From Denitrobaculum sp965225735 (GTDB lineage Bacteria; Pseudomonadota; Alphaproteobacteria; Kiloniellales; Kiloniellaceae): a stretch of DNA of 64,000 nucleotides. Positions 51,338 through 60,779 of this stretch are shown one piece after another (within the stretch, counting starts at the first letter, position 1; every line of letters starts with the position of its first letter). The stretch lies in NCBI GenBank assembly GCA_965225735.1, contig CBDDBN010000030.1, positions 930,001-994,000 of the forward strand. Reading direction: 5' to 3'. A program made the position numbers and the translations under genes. Under the pieces are notes generated by a model. That model was not told the DNA's origin, made no database searches, and saw only the letters and a program-made list of their open reading frames with translations.

Positions 51338-52405
51338 TTAGAAGGAGAGCTTGATACCGGTAACGATCCAGTAACCGTCGTTGCTGTCGTCGGCAGCACC
51401 GGTGTCGTCGTCGTCGAAGTCGTTGTAACCAACAGAACCGACAACTTTGATTCCCGGGCCGAGCGCGTAGCTGACAGCACCTTCGATGGTCTGCAGTTCT
51501 TCGTCACCGCTTGCGGCGCCGCCTTCGGCTTCACCGTTGAAGTAGGTGAGCGAAACGCCCCAAGGACCGGTGGAGTAAGAAGCACCGAGGTCCCAAGACT
51601 GACCTTCGTTAGCACCGCCTTCTTCCTGCTGGGAGTAAGAACCACCAACAGTGAAGCCAGCGTAACCGAGGTTGATACCAACACCGAAGACTTCGGGATC
51701 ATCACCGCCCGGAGCGTCGTTCGAGGCAATGCCGTAACGGCCATAAGCAGCAACGTCGAAGCCGCTGAAGCTCTCGGTGAAGTTCACACCGAGATCGATG
51801 CCGTCGTGGTACGAGGAATTCTCGTCCGGCTGTGCGTTGCTGTCTTCACCAGCGTCAGGCGTGTAAGAGATACCGCCCTGCAGGCCGGAGAAACGCGGCG
51901 TGAAGTAGGTCACGCGGTTGGCGTCGTTGACAGCGTCGTTTTCGAGCGACGTTGCACCAAGAGCCGCACGGAACTGACCGGCGTCGGAGTCGACCGGTAC
52001 CCAGTCGCCCTGGTCACCGGAGTTGATGCCGATACCTACGTTCGGAGCAGAAACGCCCATGATGTAGCCAGCGGAGTTTTCGGAACCGAGCAGGATACGA
52101 CCGAAGTCACCTTCGATGAAGGCGTAGGATTCGTCGATGGTGTCGCCCGAAGTGTTACCTTCCAGCTGAACGTTCACACCGAACTGAATGCCGTTGTCCA
52201 GAGTGGTCGAACCGGAGAAGATAACTTCCGAGTCGGACTTCTGGTCGAAGTGATCGCGATCATCGATGTCGGAAGAACCGTAACCGAACCACTGCTCCAT
52301 GTAGCCGCCGACACCCAACTGGATGGGATCTTCGGCCTGCACAGCGGGCGCAGCCATCATACCGGCGGCGACAAGCGCAGTGCTTCCAAGAAGGATCTTT
52401 TTCAT
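51338..52405 (-). CDS. outer-membrane porin 1
   Basis: The product has 355 residues. A clear signal peptide ends AAPAVQA near residue 24. The mature protein begins EDPIQLGVGGYMEQWFGYG, contains GRILLGSENSAGY (typical of gram-negative general porins, near residue 105) and ends in Phe, the outer-membrane beta-barrel signal. It is unusually acidic (many Asp/Glu, few Lys/Arg), as in marine or halophilic bacteria. RBS AGGGGT precedes the ATG. It is a close paralogue of porin 2 downstream on the map. Confidence 0.93.
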   Translation of the reverse strand: MKKILLGSTALVAAGMMAAPAVQAEDPIQLGVGGYMEQWFGYGSSDIDDRDHFDQKSDSEVIFSGSTTLDNGIQFGVNVQLEGNTSGDTIDESYAFIEGDFGRILLGSENSAGYIMGVSAPNVGIGINSGDQGDWVPVDSDAGQFRAALGATSLENDAVNDANRVTYFTPRFSGLQGGISYTPDAGEDSNAQPDENSSYHDGIDLGVNFTESFSGFDVAAYGRYGIASNDAPGGDDPEVFGVGINLGYAGFTVGGSYSQQEEGGANEGQSWDLGASYSTGPWGVSLTYFNGEAEGGAASGDEELQTIEGAVSYALGPGIKVVGSVGYNDFDDDDTGAADDSNDGYWIVTGIKLSF

Positions 52406-52800
52406 AAAAGTTAACCCCTAATTTGAGTTACCAATTGTTACACGTACGTGTTTTTTTGTCCTGTCCAGGTTAGGGCCTTTATCTCTATGCCCGACTCGAA
52501 GTTTTGGCGACAAGTCGATGAAACTAAGGACCAAACGAACGACAGTGACCCCCACCAACTGCGGAAGACGAGGCGCAGATTAATCGAAACGGTTAATTGG
52601 TCAACGCGAACCCGCTGTGTGGAGTGACATTTTCGCAATGCTGTGATGAATTTGCAACAGATACTTTCTGCTTGAAGTCTCGGGGAAACTGCATCGGATC
52701 GAGAGAAGTATTATATTTTACAATACTTTAACCTGCTCCCGGTTCGGCGGCGCGGAAGGTGTCACAAAAAAGGCACGCCCCGGCTTTACAGCTCAAAAAG
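52406..52800. other. intergenic region between the two porin genes
   Basis: It holds the presumed promoter of porin 1. ACACGTACGTGT (52440-52451) is a perfect palindrome about 35 bp before the porin ATG, and AAGTATT (52706-52712) / AATACTT (52722-52728) form an AT-rich inverted repeat. Either could be an operator or mRNA-stabilising element; no regulator is identified. Confidence 0.4.
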
Positions 52801-52805
52801 GAAAA

Positions 52806-52828
52806 GGGGAGCCGCTGAACGGCTCCCC
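52806..52828 (-). terminator. intrinsic terminator of porin 2
   Basis: A 9-bp stem (GGGGAGCCG / CGGCTCCCC) with loop CTGAA is followed on the minus strand by TTTTCC TTTTT. An A/T-rich tract sits on both sides, so it may work in both directions. Its stem resembles the porin 1 terminator. Confidence 0.85.
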
Positions 52829-52917
52829 TTTTTAGGCGATTTGCATCTGCGCGGCAGGCAGAGTTTAGCTTAAGTCATCGAACGACGGACTTTGCCACCC
52901 TGCCGCGGCACAAAGCC

Positions 52918-53982
52918 TTAGAACGACAACTGGATGCCCGAGACCACCCAATAGCCATCGTTGCTGGCATCAGTTCCATCGTTATCATCATCGAAGTCGT
53001 TATAGCCGACCGAACCGATGACTTTGATGCCTGGTCCCAGCGCATAGCTCGCGGCGACCTCCACTGTTGAGATCTCCTCGTCACCGCTCGCCGTCGTGTC
53101 GCCTTCGGCTTCACCCTGGAAATAGGTAACGGAGAAGGCCCAAGGCCCGGTGCCATAAGACGCACCCACATCGAAGGATTGACCCTCGTTGGCGCCAGCA
53201 TCTTCCTGCTGCGCGTAGGAGCCACCGATGGTGAAGCCGGCGTAGCCGATCGACAAACCTGTGCTGAAGACTTCGGGGTCATCTCCACCGGCATCGTTAG
53301 ACGCGATGCCGTAACGGCCGTAGGCCGCAATGTCGAACCCACTGAAGTTGTTGGTATAGTTCAAGCCGACATCGACACCGTCGTGGAACGCGGCATTTTC
53401 GCTGGGTTGCGTATTGTCGTCTTCCTCGGCGTCGGGCGTATAGGAGATACCGCCCTGCAGACCGGAGAACCGCGGCGTGAAGTAGGTTAAGCGGTTAACA
53501 TCGTTGACAGCGTTGTTTTCGACAAAGGTCGAACCCAGTGTGCCGCGGAAAAAGCCAGCCTCATTGTCGATCGGCACCCAGTCGGTCTGGTCGCCAGTGT
53601 TAATCCCAATTCCCACATTCGGCGCGGCAACGGACATCAGATACCCCGCGGAGTTCTCAGAACCCAGCAAAAGACGGCCGAAGTCACCCTCAATGAAGGC
53701 ATAGGATTCGTCGATAGTGTCACCTGACGTATTACCTTCGAGCTGAACATTCACACCGAACTGGATACCGTTGTCCAATGTGGTCGAACCGGAGAAGATG
53801 ATTTCCGAGTCCGACTTTTGGTCGAAGTGATCCCGGTCGTCGATGTCGGACGAGCCATAACCGAAGTACTGCTCCATAAAGCCACCGACCCCCAGCTGTA
53901 TGGGATCTTCGGCCTGAACCGCAGGCGCGACCAGCATGCCGGCCGCGACGAGCGCAGTACCGCCAAGAAGCCTGTTTCTCAT
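52918..53982 (-). CDS. outer-membrane porin 2
   Basis: The product has 354 residues and is highly similar to porin 1 over its full length: same signal peptide type, same ED-PIQLGVGG start, FGRLLLGSENSAGY near residue 105 and a C-terminal Phe (GIQLSF). It differs mostly in the region near residues 120-210, where loops are expected. So the two are a recent tandem duplication. The ATG at 53982 lies about 500 bp from the divergent DUF3576 lipoprotein gene. Confidence 0.93.
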   Translation of the reverse strand: MRNRLLGGTALVAAGMLVAPAVQAEDPIQLGVGGFMEQYFGYGSSDIDDRDHFDQKSDSEIIFSGSTTLDNGIQFGVNVQLEGNTSGDTIDESYAFIEGDFGRLLLGSENSAGYLMSVAAPNVGIGINTGDQTDWVPIDNEAGFFRGTLGSTFVENNAVNDVNRLTYFTPRFSGLQGGISYTPDAEEDDNTQPSENAAFHDGVDVGLNYTNNFSGFDIAAYGRYGIASNDAGGDDPEVFSTGLSIGYAGFTIGGSYAQQEDAGANEGQSFDVGASYGTGPWAFSVTYFQGEAEGDTTASGDEEISTVEVAASYALGPGIKVIGSVGYNDFDDDNDGTDASNDGYWVVSGIQLSF

Positions 53983-54394
53983 AAATGATTACCCCTAGAT
54001 CGAGTTAGCGCAGTATTGCGCATTCGCACTCTGTAGATTTGCAATTCCCGTTGACGCCGTGACCGCAAACTCAAATGACTTGCGGGACGCGGATTGGAAC
54101 AATGCGAATTGCCCGGCTGTGAACGAGGCCACAACCGCCCTCGTAAAAACGGTAGTGCTTCGTTTTCACAAAACTCAATCAACTCGGTGTGATGTCAATC
54201 ACTTGGCTGTGAGCCGCCGACTTTTCATTGCAACTTTTCAGGGTTTTTCTTTCTGAACCGAAGGAGGAGTTCGCACTTAAAGGCTGCAGATTCACAGCGG
54301 TTTCGCTGAAGTCAGGCCCCTTCAAGCTTTCATTGTTCTTGAACAGGCGTCATTTCGGCAGGAAATCGACGGAGTCGGATACTTGTGAGCTTTC
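53983..54394. other. divergent upstream region of porin 2 and the DUF3576 lipoprotein gene
   Basis: A minus-strand TTGACA (54193-54198) could be part of a porin 2 promoter with a leader of about 200 nt, but its -10 is not clear. The sequence has several AT-rich and repeat-like patches (TCAATCA copies near 54176-54202). I see no gene. Confidence 0.35.
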
Positions 54395-54423
54395 TTGACC
54401 TTCTCCGGACACCATGGTTTAAA
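54395..54423 (+). promoter_or_regulatory. putative sigma-70 promoter of the DUF3576 lipoprotein gene
   Basis: TTGACC (54395-54400) and TTTAAA (54418-54423) are spaced by 17 bp. The implied start near 54430 leaves a leader of about 46 nt before the ATG at 54476. Confidence 0.55.
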
Positions 54424-54475
54424 CGAATTCAATTCTTCATCAATTGGCAACCACTACGGATCCAAGGAAAAAGTA

Positions 54476-55030
54476 ATGCCCAAGGCAACTCAAGCCTTCT
54501 CCGGTTCCCGGATACTTGCATCAGTTGCGGCAGGTCTTTTTCTTCTCTCCACGGCAGCCTGCCAATACGCCGACCCGGACACGACCTATCCGCGGACCAA
54601 GCCGGGCGGTGGCGGCGGCACGTACGAACCACGTGAGAGCGTCTTTGGCGGTGATGGTCTGGAATTGTTTGGCAACTCAGATCAAAATCCGGCTCAAGGC
54701 GGCGGCGGTATCGGCGTCAACAGCTTCTTGTGGCGCGCGTCGCTGGACACGATTTCCTTCATGCCTCTTTCATCCGCCGATCCTTTTGGCGGCGTGATTA
54801 TTACGGACTGGTACTCACCGCCGGAGACGCGCTCTGAGCGTATGAAGGTGAACGTCTATATTCTTGGCCGCGATCTGCGTGCAGACGGAATTCGGGCAGC
54901 CGTGTTCCGTCAGGTTCAAAACCGCAGCGGTGCCTGGGTCGACGCAGATGTTCGTACCGAAACCTCCGCCGATCTCGAAAACGCTATCCTTACCCGGGCG
55001 CGCCAGCTACGCATCGCCTCTATCCAGTAG
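54476..55030 (+). CDS. DUF3576 family lipoprotein
   Basis: The product has 184 residues from the ATG at 54476 (AAGGAAAA upstream); a start about 80 bp earlier lacks a ribosome-binding site. The lipobox LLSTAAC places the acylated Cys near residue 29. The conserved family core is GIGVNSFLWRASLDTISFMPLSSADPFGGVIITDWYSPPETRSERMKVNVYILGRDLRADGIRAAVFRQ. The family is almost confined to alphaproteobacteria and often precedes leuS. Its role is unknown, probably in the envelope. Confidence 0.9.
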   Translation: MPKATQAFSGSRILASVAAGLFLLSTAACQYADPDTTYPRTKPGGGGGTYEPRESVFGGDGLELFGNSDQNPAQGGGGIGVNSFLWRASLDTISFMPLSSADPFGGVIITDWYSPPETRSERMKVNVYILGRDLRADGIRAAVFRQVQNRSGAWVDADVRTETSADLENAILTRARQLRIASIQ

Positions 55031-55246
55031 CGGCGGCAATTCGGCTTCACAAGAAATGACGGGTCGCGAAAAGCGGCTCACTTGTGTATATGCAGCAGCA
55101 AGCTTGGTTCTCCCAAGGTCGCCAGCTCTGCCCAGCACTCTGCGTCCGGGCTCATCGGTAACGGTTCCCGCTTAGGTGCCGTGTCGTTTCGCGCCCAGAC
55201 CATTGTATTGAAACAAGATTCGAAAAGATAACCGACAGATTGATCA

Positions 55247-57823
55247 ATGAGCCGCTACAACGCTAAGGAAACAGAGACGAAATGGCAGCGCGTCTGGGAT
55301 GACGCAGACTGTTTCGCCGTCACCGAGGACCGCACGAAACCGAAGTACTACGTGCTGGAAATGTTTCCCTATCCCTCGGGACGCATCCACATGGGCCATG
55401 TCCGCAACTACACCATCGGCGACGTGATCGCCCGCTACAAGCGCGCCCGCGGTTTCAATGTGCTGCACCCCATGGGTTGGGATGCTTTCGGCCTGCCGGC
55501 AGAGAATGCGGCCATCGAGAAGAAGGTCCCACCGGGAAGCTGGACCTACGAAAACATCGCCATTATGCGCGACCAGCTCAAGACCATGGGCCTGTCCCTG
55601 GACTGGTCGCGGGAAATTGCGACCTGCCATCCCGAGTACTACCGGCATGAGCAGAAGATGTTCCTGGACTTCCTGAAAGCCGGATTGGTTTACCGCAAGG
55701 AATCCTGGGTCAACTGGGACCCTGTGGATCATACGGTGCTGGCCAACGAACAGGTCATCGACGGCCGGGGCTGGCGCTCTGGTGCTCTGGTGGAAAAGCG
55801 CAAGCTGCCGCAGTGGGTCTTCAAGATCACGGCCTTCGCCGATGAACTGCTGGATGATCTTGCCACGCTGGACCGTTGGCCCGAGAAGGTCCGCGTGATG
55901 CAGCACAACTGGATTGGCCGCTCCGAGGGCGCTCATGTCCGCTTTGCCTTCACGGACACCGCATTGTCGGCCGGCGCCGAGAACATTGAGGTCTTCACGA
56001 CCCGCCCCGACACCCTGTTCGGTGCCTCTTTCTGCGCGCTTTCCCCCAATCATCCATTCGTGGGAGAGCTGGCGGAGCGCGACGAAGCGGCGGCAGCCTT
56101 TGTCGCTGAGTGCAATCGCATGGGCACCAGCGAGGAAGCCATCGAGAAAGCGGAAAAGCTGGGTTATGACACGGGTCTCAAGGTCAAGCATCCGCTGGAT
56201 CCGCAGATCGAACTGCCGGTCTTTATCGCCAACTTCGTGCTTATGGAGTACGGGACCGGCGCCATCTTCGGCTGCCCTGGACACGACCAGCGCGACCTGG
56301 ATTTCGCCCGCAAATACGGACTGACTGTCACGCCGGTGGTTCTGCCCGCAGACGCCGATGCCGAGAGTTTCACTATTGGTGATGAGGCCTACACGGGCGA
56401 CGGCAAGATCTTCAACTCGCGCTTCCTGGATGGCCTGGGCGTCGAAGACGCCAAGCGCCGCGTCATCGAAGAGCTGGAAACCCTTGAAGTGGGAAGCGGC
56501 ACCATCCAGTTCCGTCTGCGCGACTGGGGCGTTTCGCGGCAACGCTACTGGGGCTGCCCAATTCCCGTCATTCACTGCGACGACTGTGGGATCGTTCCGG
56601 TACCGGAAGAAAATTTGCCCGTCGAATTGCCGGAGGATGTTTCCTTCGATAAACCCGGCAATCCGCTGGATCATCATCCGAGCTGGAAACACACCTCCTG
56701 CCCGATCTGCGGCAAAGACGCCTTTCGCGAAACCGACACCTTCGACACCTTCACCGAATCCTCGTGGTATTTCGCCCGCTTCTGCTCACCCCGGGCCGAT
56801 ACCGCGATGGACCGGGATGCCGTCGACTACTGGCTGCCGGTGGATCAATATATTGGCGGCGTGGAGCATGCCGTTCTGCATCTTCTCTACTCGCGTTTCT
56901 TCACACGTGCGCTGAAACGCTGCGGTTATCTGGATCTCGAGGAACCGTTCGCCGGACTCTTCACCCAGGGCATGGTCTGTCACGAGACCTACCAGGACGA
57001 AGCCGGCGAATGGCTGGCACCGGCCGATCTGCAACGAGACAACGCCGGGAAGCCCCTGACTCCTTCGGGTGCTGCCGTAACCGTCGGCCGCTCCATTAAA
57101 ATGAGCAAGTCGAAGAAGAACACCATTGATCCGGCGGAAATCATCGGGACCTACGGCGCCGACACGGCGCGCTGGTTCATGCTCTCAGACAGCCCGCCCG
57201 AACGCGATATGGAATGGACGGAGGCCGGTGTCGAAGGCGCCTGGCGTTTTGTTCAGCGACTCTGGCGGCTGATCAGCGAGGAAACAGATGCTCTGCCCTC
57301 TGCTGACACCCCCGCCCCTGCTGAATTCAGCGAAAAAGCGCTCGATGTGCGCCGTGTAACTCACAAAACGATCCTGGACGTTACCGATGCCATCGAGCAG
57401 TTTCGTTTCAATCGCGCCGTCGCCAAACTCTATGAGCTGACCAACAGCCTGACAGCCGCGAAGGGCAACGCTGACGACGTACTATGGGCCCGGCGGGAAG
57501 CTTTTGAGGTCCTGGTGCGCCTGTTCGGCCCCATGATGCCGCATTTGGGCGAAGAACTTTGGCAACGCTTAGGTCATGACGGATTGCTGGTCGACCAGTC
57601 CTGGCCTCTTGCAGAGGAGTCGCTGACGGCGCAAGATCGCGTGACCCTGCCGGTTCAAGTCAATGGCAAGTTGAGAGCAACCATTGAAGTCATCGTGGAC
57701 GAGGCGGAAGACGCCGTCCGGGAAGCAGCGCTGGAACAGGCCGCCGTTCAGCGAGCCATTGGTGAGAAGCAGGTTCGAAAGTTCATCGTTGTGAAGAATC
57801 GGGTGGTGAATATTGTCGTCTAA
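55247..57823 (+). CDS. leuS: leucyl-tRNA synthetase
   Basis: The product has 858 residues, a normal LeuRS size. HIGH motif as HMGH near 46-49 (YPSGRIHMGHVRNY) and KMSKS near 618-622 identify class Ia catalysis. An editing (CP1) domain lies in the middle, with TTRPDTLFGASFCALSPNHP. It charges tRNA-Leu with leucine. The stop overlaps the lptE start by 11 bp, so leuS, lptE and holA are probably co-transcribed. Confidence 0.98.
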   Translation: MSRYNAKETETKWQRVWDDADCFAVTEDRTKPKYYVLEMFPYPSGRIHMGHVRNYTIGDVIARYKRARGFNVLHPMGWDAFGLPAENAAIEKKVPPGSWTYENIAIMRDQLKTMGLSLDWSREIATCHPEYYRHEQKMFLDFLKAGLVYRKESWVNWDPVDHTVLANEQVIDGRGWRSGALVEKRKLPQWVFKITAFADELLDDLATLDRWPEKVRVMQHNWIGRSEGAHVRFAFTDTALSAGAENIEVFTTRPDTLFGASFCALSPNHPFVGELAERDEAAAAFVAECNRMGTSEEAIEKAEKLGYDTGLKVKHPLDPQIELPVFIANFVLMEYGTGAIFGCPGHDQRDLDFARKYGLTVTPVVLPADADAESFTIGDEAYTGDGKIFNSRFLDGLGVEDAKRRVIEELETLEVGSGTIQFRLRDWGVSRQRYWGCPIPVIHCDDCGIVPVPEENLPVELPEDVSFDKPGNPLDHHPSWKHTSCPICGKDAFRETDTFDTFTESSWYFARFCSPRADTAMDRDAVDYWLPVDQYIGGVEHAVLHLLYSRFFTRALKRCGYLDLEEPFAGLFTQGMVCHETYQDEAGEWLAPADLQRDNAGKPLTPSGAAVTVGRSIKMSKSKKNTIDPAEIIGTYGADTARWFMLSDSPPERDMEWTEAGVEGAWRFVQRLWRLISEETDALPSADTPAPAEFSEKALDVRRVTHKTILDVTDAIEQFRFNRAVAKLYELTNSLTAAKGNADDVLWARREAFEVLVRLFGPMMPHLGEELWQRLGHDGLLVDQSWPLAEESLTAQDRVTLPVQVNGKLRATIEVIVDEAEDAVREAALEQAAVQRAIGEKQVRKFIVVKNRVVNIVV

Positions 57824-58403
57824 AATCACGGAATCGCGGAAGATTCCTACTTCGCGGGACCTGACCTTAACGCGGCGACGGCTCGGCAGATGCCTCGTGG
57901 CAGGTCTTATGGCGACAAGCCTCGCGGGCTGCGGCTTTCAGCCGCTCAACAGCCGGACAACATCGGCAAGCAGCGGCGTCGTTGAACAGGGTAGTCTCAA
58001 CGAACTGGCGGCGATCCGGATCGCACCCTTGTCAGATCGGGCAGGCCAGGAGATGCACAATCTGCTGCGTGATCGGCTCAACCCTTCGGGACAGCCCACA
58101 GCGCCCAAATACGAGCTGATTGTTCAGTTGAACGAATCGATCCGTGAAGTAGCCCTGGAAAGCGACGAAACAGCCACCCGAGCTGACCTGTCGATCATCG
58201 CGATCTACAGTCTACGGCGTTTCGACAATCAAAAGATTGTTTCCAGAGGCCGCTCACGCTCGGTCAGCAGCTATAACATCCTGGAAAAGCAGTTCGCTTC
58301 GACAATTTCGGAAGCCGATGCGCGAAGCCGCACGTTGCGCGATATTGCCGACGACATCAGAATACGTTTGGCAAGCCATTTCAGTGCGGCTCAAGCCTCT
58401 TAG
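57813..58403 (+). CDS. lptE: LPS-assembly lipoprotein LptE
   Basis: The product has 196 residues. A twin-Arg-containing leader and a hydrophobic segment end in LAGC, with the acylated Cys near residue 40, followed by GFQPL, the usual LptE mature start. The core LSDRAGQEMHNLLRDRLNP and IREVALESDETATRADLSIIAIYSL fit the family. LptE plugs the LptD barrel that inserts lipopolysaccharide. The start is a TTG at 57813, inside leuS. It is in the common leuS-lptE-holA order. Confidence 0.92.
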   Translation: MSSKITESRKIPTSRDLTLTRRRLGRCLVAGLMATSLAGCGFQPLNSRTTSASSGVVEQGSLNELAAIRIAPLSDRAGQEMHNLLRDRLNPSGQPTAPKYELIVQLNESIREVALESDETATRADLSIIAIYSLRRFDNQKIVSRGRSRSVSSYNILEKQFASTISEADARSRTLRDIADDIRIRLASHFSAAQAS

Positions 58404-58487
58404 AAAGGCGCGAAACCGCAAAAAATCGCGAGAAAGCATCGAGAGTCGCTCCTGCAACGCAACGCTCGATCTAACGGTGATAATCCT

Positions 58488-59531
58488 TTGGTCAAGATCT
58501 CTCCCGCGCAGGCCGATCGCTTCATTTCCAAACCGGATCCCGCCGTCCGCGCGGTCCTGGTGTTCGGGCAGGATGGCGGCATGGTGCGTGAACGGGCGGA
58601 AACCTTGGCGAAGACGGTCGTTGATGATCTGAAAGACCCCTTTCGGGTCACCGAGTTAACGCCCAGTGAGTTGAAAGAGGATCCGGCCCGTTTGAGCGAC
58701 GAGGCCGCTGCCATTTCGATGATGGGGGGGCAGCGCGTCGTTCGACTCCGTGATGCCTCCGACAGCGTAACCTCAGTCGCCAAGGACTTTTTTGCAACCC
58801 TGCCAGGGGATGCACTGATCGTCGCAGAGGCTGGCGATCTGCCAGCGCGGTCGAGCCTGCGGAAACTGTTCGAGGCTGAGAAAGCCGGTGCCGCCATAGC
58901 CTGCTACCGAGACGACAGACGGTCTCTTCCCTCCGTGATTCAGGCGAGCCTTCAGGATTACGGTCATAGCATCTCGCCAGATGCCCTCGCCTACCTGACG
59001 GAAAACCTCGGCGGAGACCGCCAGGTTACACGCAGGGAGGTGGACAAGCTGGCGCTCTACAAAGGCCTAGAGCCTGGGCGCATTGAACTTGATGATGCGG
59101 TCGCCTGCGTCGGTGACAGCGCCGATCTCACGCTGGACGATCTGGCCTTCAGCGTCGCCTCAGGCGATCTGACCATGGTCGAACGCACCATGAAACGGTC
59201 ATTTCTCGAAGGCAGCCATGCCGTGACCATTCTGCGCGCGGTTGCCCGGCACTTTCACAAGCTTCAGTTCGTTTCGGGCCTTATGACGCAAGGGCTCTCG
59301 ATTGAAGATGCGGCCAAGAAGCTCAGACCGCCTTTGTTTTGGAAAACCGCTGCACAGTTCAAAGCTCAGGCCAATGCCTGGCCGCAGAGCAAACTGACGC
59401 GCGCAAACGCCCGACTACTGGAAGCCGAGCGGGACTGCAAAAAGACCGGTTCGCCGGCTCAGGTCCTTTGCTCACGGGTTCTGTTCGAAATCGCAGCCGC
59501 ATCGCCTCTACGCCGCCGCAATCGCCGCTAA
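58488..59531 (+). CDS. holA: DNA polymerase III delta subunit
   Basis: The product has 347 residues. AVRAVLVFGQDGGMVRERAE, then DPFRVTELTPSELKEDPARLSDEAAAISMMGGQRVVRLRDASD and EAEKAGAAIACYRDDRRSL follow the HolA pattern, with a later HKLQFVSGLMTQG helix. Delta opens the beta clamp in the clamp loader. The start is a TTG at 58488. It lies 84 bp after lptE in the classical order. Confidence 0.93.
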   Translation: MVKISPAQADRFISKPDPAVRAVLVFGQDGGMVRERAETLAKTVVDDLKDPFRVTELTPSELKEDPARLSDEAAAISMMGGQRVVRLRDASDSVTSVAKDFFATLPGDALIVAEAGDLPARSSLRKLFEAEKAGAAIACYRDDRRSLPSVIQASLQDYGHSISPDALAYLTENLGGDRQVTRREVDKLALYKGLEPGRIELDDAVACVGDSADLTLDDLAFSVASGDLTMVERTMKRSFLEGSHAVTILRAVARHFHKLQFVSGLMTQGLSIEDAAKKLRPPLFWKTAAQFKAQANAWPQSKLTRANARLLEAERDCKKTGSPAQVLCSRVLFEIAAASPLRRRNRR

Positions 59532-59640
59532 CGCAAACCTTAAACATCTGATCTGAAGGCGTTTTTTTGCGTTTGCCTAAAAGATCAGGATCGCATCAAA
59601 CCCATCTGATATCGCGCTGGAATTTCAACAGCTTTGTACA

Positions 59641-60627
59641 TCAGTTGGGAGGCGATTGATTTAGCCGGTGCAGAACATCGTCAAGCTGCTCGAGCGTTTC
59701 GTAGCGAATCATAAGCGAGCCGCCTTTGCCGTAGAACTCGATCGCGACCTCCAAACCGAGCATATTCGACAGATCGCGCTCCAAAGCGATCGTATCGGCA
59801 TCCTTTTCGAAGGGAACCGGTTGAGCTTCGGCACTCCCTGCCCCCGACGATTTGGCAGAGGGTTTGGACTCAGGCTGCGAAACAGCGCCGGACCCACCGC
59901 TCTTTGCACGCTTGGCGACCTGTTCGGTGGCGCGGACACTAAGCCCCTCCTCCACAATCCGTTTCGCGAGCAGCTCCGGATTTTCGGATCCAATAAGAGC
60001 TCTGGCATGCCCCGCGCTCAAATCGCCCTTTTCCAAGAAAGACTTAACAGCATCGGGCAAGGTCAAAAGCCGCAGAGTATTGGCGATATGGCTACGGCTC
60101 TTTCCAACAACGCGGCCCAGATCCTCTTGCGTGTGATTAAACTCGTCCATCAGGCGCCGATAGCCCTCGGCTTCTTCCAGAGGCGAAAGATCCTGACGTT
60201 GAACGTTCTCGACGATGGCGACTTCCAACGCCTGCGAGTCGGTAAACTCCCGGATGACGACGGGAACTTCATGCAGTAGCGCCTTTTGCGACGCGCGCCA
60301 GCGGCGCTCGCCTGCGATGATCTCATACTCACTTGCACGCTCGGGATGGCGACGCACGACAATGGGCTGAAGCACACCGTTTTCGCGGATAGAATCCGTT
60401 AAAGACTGTAGCGCCTCGTCGTCAAAGTACTGCCGCGGCTGAAAGCGATTGGGGTGCAGGTGCTCGATCGGCACCTCTTTCGTGGAGCGCACCTTATCCA
60501 GCGACGCATAGTCTTCGTTTTCGTCGCCAAACAGAGCCGCCAAACCGCGGCCCAGATTGGTGCGTTTCTCGCCTTCCTGCGCGTTTTCCTCTGTGGATTC
60601 GATCTCTGATGGATCTTGATTGCTCAT
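59641..60627 (-). CDS. parB: chromosome partitioning protein ParB
   Basis: The product has 328 residues. The N-terminal CTP-binding ParB/Srx fold contains LHPNRFQPRQYFDDEAL and the box YEIIAGERRWRASQKA; the helix-turn-helix region LSPLEEAEGYRRLMDEFNHTQEDLGRVVGKSRSHIANTLRLLTLP binds parS; a basic, variable linker and a C-terminal dimerisation region end the protein. It spreads from parS and acts with ParA in segregation. A 152-bp gap separates it from parA. Confidence 0.96.
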   Translation of the reverse strand: MSNQDPSEIESTEENAQEGEKRTNLGRGLAALFGDENEDYASLDKVRSTKEVPIEHLHPNRFQPRQYFDDEALQSLTDSIRENGVLQPIVVRRHPERASEYEIIAGERRWRASQKALLHEVPVVIREFTDSQALEVAIVENVQRQDLSPLEEAEGYRRLMDEFNHTQEDLGRVVGKSRSHIANTLRLLTLPDAVKSFLEKGDLSAGHARALIGSENPELLAKRIVEEGLSVRATEQVAKRAKSGGSGAVSQPESKPSAKSSGAGSAEAQPVPFEKDADTIALERDLSNMLGLEVAIEFYGKGGSLMIRYETLEQLDDVLHRLNQSPPN

Positions 60628-60779
60628 GACGGGCCGACCTATGTGTTGACATGTAAAACGCGATCAGTGTTCGCTGATTGCGCGGGTTTCAGTGGCATGC
60701 TCTTCCCCTCTTGGCGTGAATCTCCGCCAAGATAAGCTTCAATAGCGGCAGCCCCTGCCGAAAATTTCGCGACGCCCCC

